Shown: positions 24,387 to 28,108 of the stretch, one piece after another | How positions within the stretch are numbered: the stretch's first letter is position 1 | Layout of the letters: each line of letters starts with the position of its first letter | From: Monoraphidium neglectum | Taxonomy: Eukaryota > Chlorophyta > Chlorophyceae > Sphaeropleales > Selenastraceae | Assembly (NCBI RefSeq): GCF_000611645.1 | Contig: NW_014013234.1 | Location: forward strand, 1-28,108 | Reading direction: 5' to 3' | DNA length: 28,108 nt | The notes under the pieces: generated by a model | What the model saw: the letters and a program-made list of their open reading frames with translations, nothing else | Databases searched by the model: none | Told to the model about the DNA's origin: nothing | Translations under genes and position numbers: made by a program

Positions 24387-26295
24387 CACGGTGGGTAGAT
24401 GAGCGGGTCCGTTGATGGCAGAGGGCACTTGCGATTTCCTGCCCCAGGTCCTGTGTTGGCTCCACCTACCCGATTGACTTGTTATAAAATTCCCGGCATG
24501 CCCACAAGCATGTGAAATTTTTGCATGTTACTATTACTTACATGCACCTCATATCCTCCGCATTCTCTCGCTTGTGCCTGCCAGGTACGGGACACCGGAG
24601 CAGCAGCAGCGCTGGCTGGTGCCTCTACTGCGCGGGACCATCCGCTCGTGCTTTGCCATGACCGAGAAGGCGGTGGCCTCCAGCGATGCCACAAACATCA
24701 CGGCCTCCATCAAACGCGCCCCGGGCGGTGGCTACGTCCTGTCGGGCGTCAAGTGGTGGACCAGCGGTGCCATGGACCCGCGATGCCAGGTCAGGCTTTG
24801 GCGTTACGCTGGGTGGCGTGATTCACCAGCAGTGTCCTGTGCTGGTTGCATTTGCCGCAGGTCTTCCTTCTATCCTGGACTCAACCGTTGTTTGGAAGAG
24901 TCGTGCTGCTGCCACAAGTGCCTCGCTGAATTTCTCTTTTTATCCCTGTTGTCTCCCCTCCCCCCCTTCTGCCTTCAAAGGTGGCTGTTTTCATGGGCAA
25001 GACCGACACTTCAGCGCCCTCTCACCTGCAGCAGTCCATGATCCTGGTCCCCATGCACACGCCTGGGGTCAAGGTCGTGCGGCCCATGCTGGGTGAGAAC
25101 CCAAGGGATTTGAGGGGGTGATGTGAAAGGGGAGGAGTGACGACCTGCAATGACTAGATGAATTGTGTTGGACGGGCTAAGCATTGGTTTTGAAGTCCAA
25201 GCGCACGAAAGCACTGCACTTGAATGGAGGTCAAATGGTGCCACTGTCCCTGCTCTTCATCGAAATTGGACTCACCCGCTGCTCAACAAAAATGTTTGTG
25301 CATGTGCGCAAACGCATATCTATGCAGTGTACGGCTATGATGACGCCCCGCATGGTCATGCCGAGGTGCACTTTGACGGTGTCACAGTGCCTGATGGCAA
25401 CCTGCTCCTGGGGGAGGGCCGCGGCTTCGAGATCGCACAGGTGTGAAGAGCAGCGGAGGCGGGCTGTTGGAAAGATGGCTGTCGTTTTTCGTTTTTCGCT
25501 TGGGCTGGCATGCCACTCAACTGCATGCTTTGATGGCTGCATGTGCCGACTATACAAACCAGCACGATAGCAACATCGTTCCGCTCACGTCGATGCAAAC
25601 GCATGGTTCACCTGTTTGGCGCTTCGTAGGGGCGGCTGGGCCCTGGGCGGCTGCACCACTGCATGCGGTTGATTGGTGCTGGGGAGCGTGGCCTGGAGTT
25701 GATGGCGCAGAGGGCTCTGTCGCGCGTTGCCTTTGGGAAGCCACTGGCGGCACAGGGCGGGTTGCGTGAAAAGCTCGCGCGCAACCGCATCGCCCTGGAG
25801 GGCGCGCGGCTGCTGGTGCTGGCCGCGGCGCACGCCCTGGACGAGTGAGCTGCCCTTGGGGTTGCGGGGGTTGAGGAGGAGGGTGGGAGAAAATCACCCC
25901 GGTTTAGAACACGGGCCGGCGCTGCAGGTGTGCTCAAGCCGCAGCCGCGCGCGCCCCGCCCTATCACCCCGTGCGACGCCGCTGAACCCCCGCTGACCAC
26001 CTCGCGCAGGGTGGGCCACAAGGCGGCGAGGGGTGCCATTGCTGCGGCCAAGGTGGCAGCCCCCGCGGTGGCCCTGGAGGTGCTGGACTCGGCCATCCAG
26101 GTGCATGGCGGCGCAGGCGTCTGCCAGGACACTCCCCTGGCGCACCTCTGGGCGGCGGCGCGCACGCTGCGTATCGCCGACGGCCCCGATGAAGTGCACC
26201 TGGGCACGCTGGCTAAGCTGGAGCTGGCCAACGCTGCGGGGGGGAGCAAGGAGGTGCTGGCGGCTGTCAAGCGCGTGCCCCGCTCGCGGCTCTGA
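22421..26295 (+). CDS. IBR3: Peroxisomal ACAD10/11-type protein (IBR3-like): APH-kinase domain + acyl-CoA dehydrogenase
   Basis: Eight exons in phase: 22421-22575, 22722-23277, 23525-24390, 24585-24789, 24981-25092, 25328-25440, 25630-25844, 26010-26295; 835 aa, close to the plant homologue. The N-terminal aminoglycoside-phosphotransferase-like fold has [26 protein letters not shown] (H222, D224, N229) and [19 protein letters not shown] (D243). A Gly/Ser linker (about 367-391) leads to the acyl-CoA dehydrogenase half: [117 protein letters not shown]. The protein ends in SRL, a peroxisomal PTS1 signal. Plant IBR3 acts in indole-3-butyric acid beta-oxidation; animal ACAD10/11 are linked to 4-hydroxy-acid catabolism. 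The real substrate in this alga is unknown. The exon 3 acceptor (TGAG) is atypical but the frame requires it. Confidence 0.93.
23913..23985 (+). repeat. GGCAGC/AGCAGG array coding a Gly-Ser linker
   Basis: Tandem GGCAGC units followed by GGCAGCAGCAG units encode [17 protein letters not shown], the hinge between the kinase-like and dehydrogenase domains. Confidence 0.8.
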
Positions 26296-27094
26296 TGGGG
26301 TCAGGGGTTGCGCGCGGTTGGTAGCGAGCTTGTAGCTTCCACAGCGATCAGCAGCAGCCACACGGCGTCGTCTGGCCGGCTGGCTGGCCGCGTCTCGGTT
26401 GCGTCCAAATTTTTGAGCTGCAGTTTGACTTAGAGGTTTTTCTGTTTTTTCAGGGTGTATACTTGGTACTGGAAACCAGGATGTTGGTTGTGGGCTTCCT
26501 CAGTAATCTGGTCGAGACAGAACGCGACCTCATTTGCCCAGCACAGCACAACGGGCCGCACACGCGCCGTGCAACGAGTATCATATCCATGTAAACGTAC
26601 ACCGTTCTCTGCCCTTCAGACATGCCAAGGACCCGGAAGTGCTTGTGCGTCAGTGCGAGACTGCCGTGAAGAGCTACTGTATGATATCTCCGCCGCCACC
26701 TGGGTGACACTGCCACACCTGGGTACCGCACATGTGCGCTGCGTGCCGGTAGCTCGGATTCCCCTGGACCCTCACTAGCCCTGTACACAATCACAGCAAA
26801 TGTAATAGTTTGTTTTATTATACTGCTGTGAGTTCAACGCAAGATCGGCGTCAGGTTAGGCCGACCAACAGGCCTTATGCCACGCAGTCGCCCACTCTTC
26901 CGGTAAATCAAGAAAAAAATAGCCACATGTACGGAGGCACCACGCGTCCTCAGTGATGCGCTCGCGTTGGCGTGCGCGCTAGAGGCGCAGATCCGACCGT
27001 GCAGCCTAGGCGTCGGCGGGCACATCAAGGCCGTCCTGACGAGTGGCTAGCGCACACATTGCGCCACTGCGTGGGCGCGGATCGGGGTAGGGCC
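26296..27094. other. Intergenic: ACAD10/11-like 3' flank and UPL7-like promoter
   Basis: No gene is supported here. A pyrimidine-rich tract ending in CAG (about 26436-26453) looks like a splice acceptor, and a plus-strand frame from it lacks an ATG and any known motif, so it may be 3' UTR sequence. The part after about 26780 is AT-rich and probably includes the end of the upstream transcript and the promoter of the next gene. Confidence 0.55.
26801..26805 (+). terminator. TGTAA poly(A) signal, probably of the ACAD10/11-like gene
   Basis: TGTAA in an AT-rich context (TGTAATAGTTTGTTTTATTA) about 505 nt after the stop. This is the only clear candidate before the next gene, which would mean a long 3' UTR. 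Confidence 0.4.
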
Positions 27095-28108
27095 ATGCGC
27101 GATGTGAGCGTCAGCCTTGGCGGCGCAAGCCTGAAGGCACAGACGAGGCAGGACGTGCTGCGCGCTGCAGAGGAGCAGCGGGCTGCACGAAGCGACGCTC
27201 GGCTTAAGCAGCGTGCGGCCACGACAATCCAGCGCGGATGGCGGGGAGCCGTAGCTCGGAGGCGTAGCAGGGCAGCATGGCTGTCAGAGTGGATGCAGCG
27301 GTATGCTGGGACCGCAGCGCCTGCACCTGGCGCGGGCCTGGTGCCTGCTGTGGAGGTGGAGCGCGCCGTGCAGCTGCTGCTGGCGGCGCTGCTGCCGGCG
27401 CCCGCATCAGCCTCGCGTCTGACCCTGGAACGTGGCGGGACGCTACCCCTGCAGCAACAGCCCGAGCAGCGACGCGCAGCGGCGGCGCTAACCGCGCTGC
27501 TCACCCGCAGCCTGAGGTCAATCGACCCGGCCACCAACTACTTGGGAGGTCCGGCTGCAGCTGACACCTCCCAACCGCTGCGGCTGGGCCTGCTGTGCTG
27601 CGCCGTCATCGCGCCGGGCTGCGGCGGCCCCCCTGACCTGGTGCTAGATGCAGCTGTGGCCCGGCTGCTGGAGCTGCTGCTCCTGCCAGGAGCGGGCGTG
27701 GGGGGCGGCAGCGCCGTTGTCGATGCGGTGCGGCGGGACCTGATGGCGGCTGTGGCAAAGCGACCATGGCCGCTGCTGGCCGCAGCTAGAAGGGTTGCTG
27801 CGCGTATGGCAGCGGCTGGCGAAGGGGACAGCGGCACTGGGGGAGCAGGCGCGGCCCAGGCGCTTCCAGCCAGTATCAGCAACAGCGCTGGTGAGCAGCG
27901 GGCTGTGTCAGCATCACTTGCATAGTATCCCGCTGTGTGCTGCTCCGCTCCAGAAAATCAGAGAACAAATAGTGAATAGTTCCGCATGCACCCATGCAAT
28001 GTGTTCATAGTTCATTGCTGGCCTCGTTTGCACATCCCCGACAGTGCTGTCGCGCCTGACTGGACTTGTCATCGCAATAATGGAGGCTCAATCACCACCG
28101 CCACCGCC
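27095..28108 (+). CDS. UPL7: UPL7-like HECT E3 ubiquitin ligase, N-terminal part (runs off window)
   Basis: Exon 1 is 27095-27890 (ends phase 1 at a CTG|GTGAGC donor). Exon 2 begins at 28045 after CGACAG and is open to the window end (VLSRLTGLVIAIMEAQS). The first residues, VSVSLGGASLKAQTRQDVL then an EEQRAAR stretch, follow the plant UPL7 N-terminus, and an IQ calmodulin-binding motif follows (TTIQRGWRGAVARRR, about 43-57). UPL7/UBE3B ligases transfer ubiquitin to substrates through a C-terminal HECT domain, which is beyond the right edge. The rest of exon 1 is Ala/Leu-rich helical sequence. The frame is open upstream of 27095, but this ATG sits directly before the conserved start. The assignment rests on the N-terminal pattern only. 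Confidence 0.72.

Noticed and set aside
26455..26778. 108-codon plus-strand frame after a good-looking acceptor
   Set aside because: It begins without an ATG, shows no family motif and is followed by the AT-rich poly(A) region; more likely 3' UTR sequence.

Overview
The window is nuclear DNA from a green alga, most likely a chlorophyte of the Chlorella type (Trebouxiophyceae). The evidence is GC-rich sequence, many short spliceosomal introns with strong GTGAGN/GTGNGT donors and YAG acceptors, TGTAA poly(A) signals just after several stop codons, plant-type organelle proteins, and Ala/Gly/Gln-rich low-complexity insertions. No prokaryotic operons, CRISPR arrays, tRNAs or clear transposons were seen. 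Gene models were built by hand, by joining exons whose phases agree and whose joined protein reads through known family motifs.

Layout from left to right. (1) 222-5645, minus: XPF/ERCC4-type DNA-repair endonuclease, ten exons, with its 3' end (nuclease core and HhH domain) beyond the left edge. (2) 6401-8264, minus: an ISOC2-like isochorismatase hydrolase of 205 aa in eight exons, two of them only 24 and 25 nt. (3) 8840-11462, plus: organellar YbeY endoribonuclease fused to a Cof-type HAD phosphatase. (4) about 11768-13568, plus: TIM21 of the mitochondrial inner-membrane translocase. (5) 13569-15628: no confident gene, a long CTG/CAG array, and exon-like scraps on both strands. (6) 15629-16985, plus: a chloroplast YGGT/YLMG membrane protein. 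(7) 17226-20262, minus: an mTERF-family organellar protein, tail to tail with YLMG. (8) 20263-22420: no confident gene, one very exon-like segment. (9) 22421-26295, plus: peroxisomal ACAD10/11-type (IBR3-like) kinase-acyl-CoA dehydrogenase ending in SRL. (10) 27095 to the right edge, plus: N-terminus of a UPL7-like HECT ubiquitin ligase with an IQ motif.

The genes do not form one pathway. Several are nuclear-encoded organelle factors: YbeY and mTERF (organelle RNA metabolism), TIM21 (mitochondrial import), YLMG (thylakoid or envelope) and IBR3-like (peroxisome). The two divergent and convergent arrangements (ISOC2/YbeY sharing a 575-bp promoter interval; YLMG/mTERF with poly(A) signals about 30 bp apart) are typical of compact algal genomes. 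The most unusual features are glutamine-repeat expansions inside XPF, microsatellites lying directly at splice sites, tiny exons, and two 2-kb intervals with unexplained exon-like sequence.
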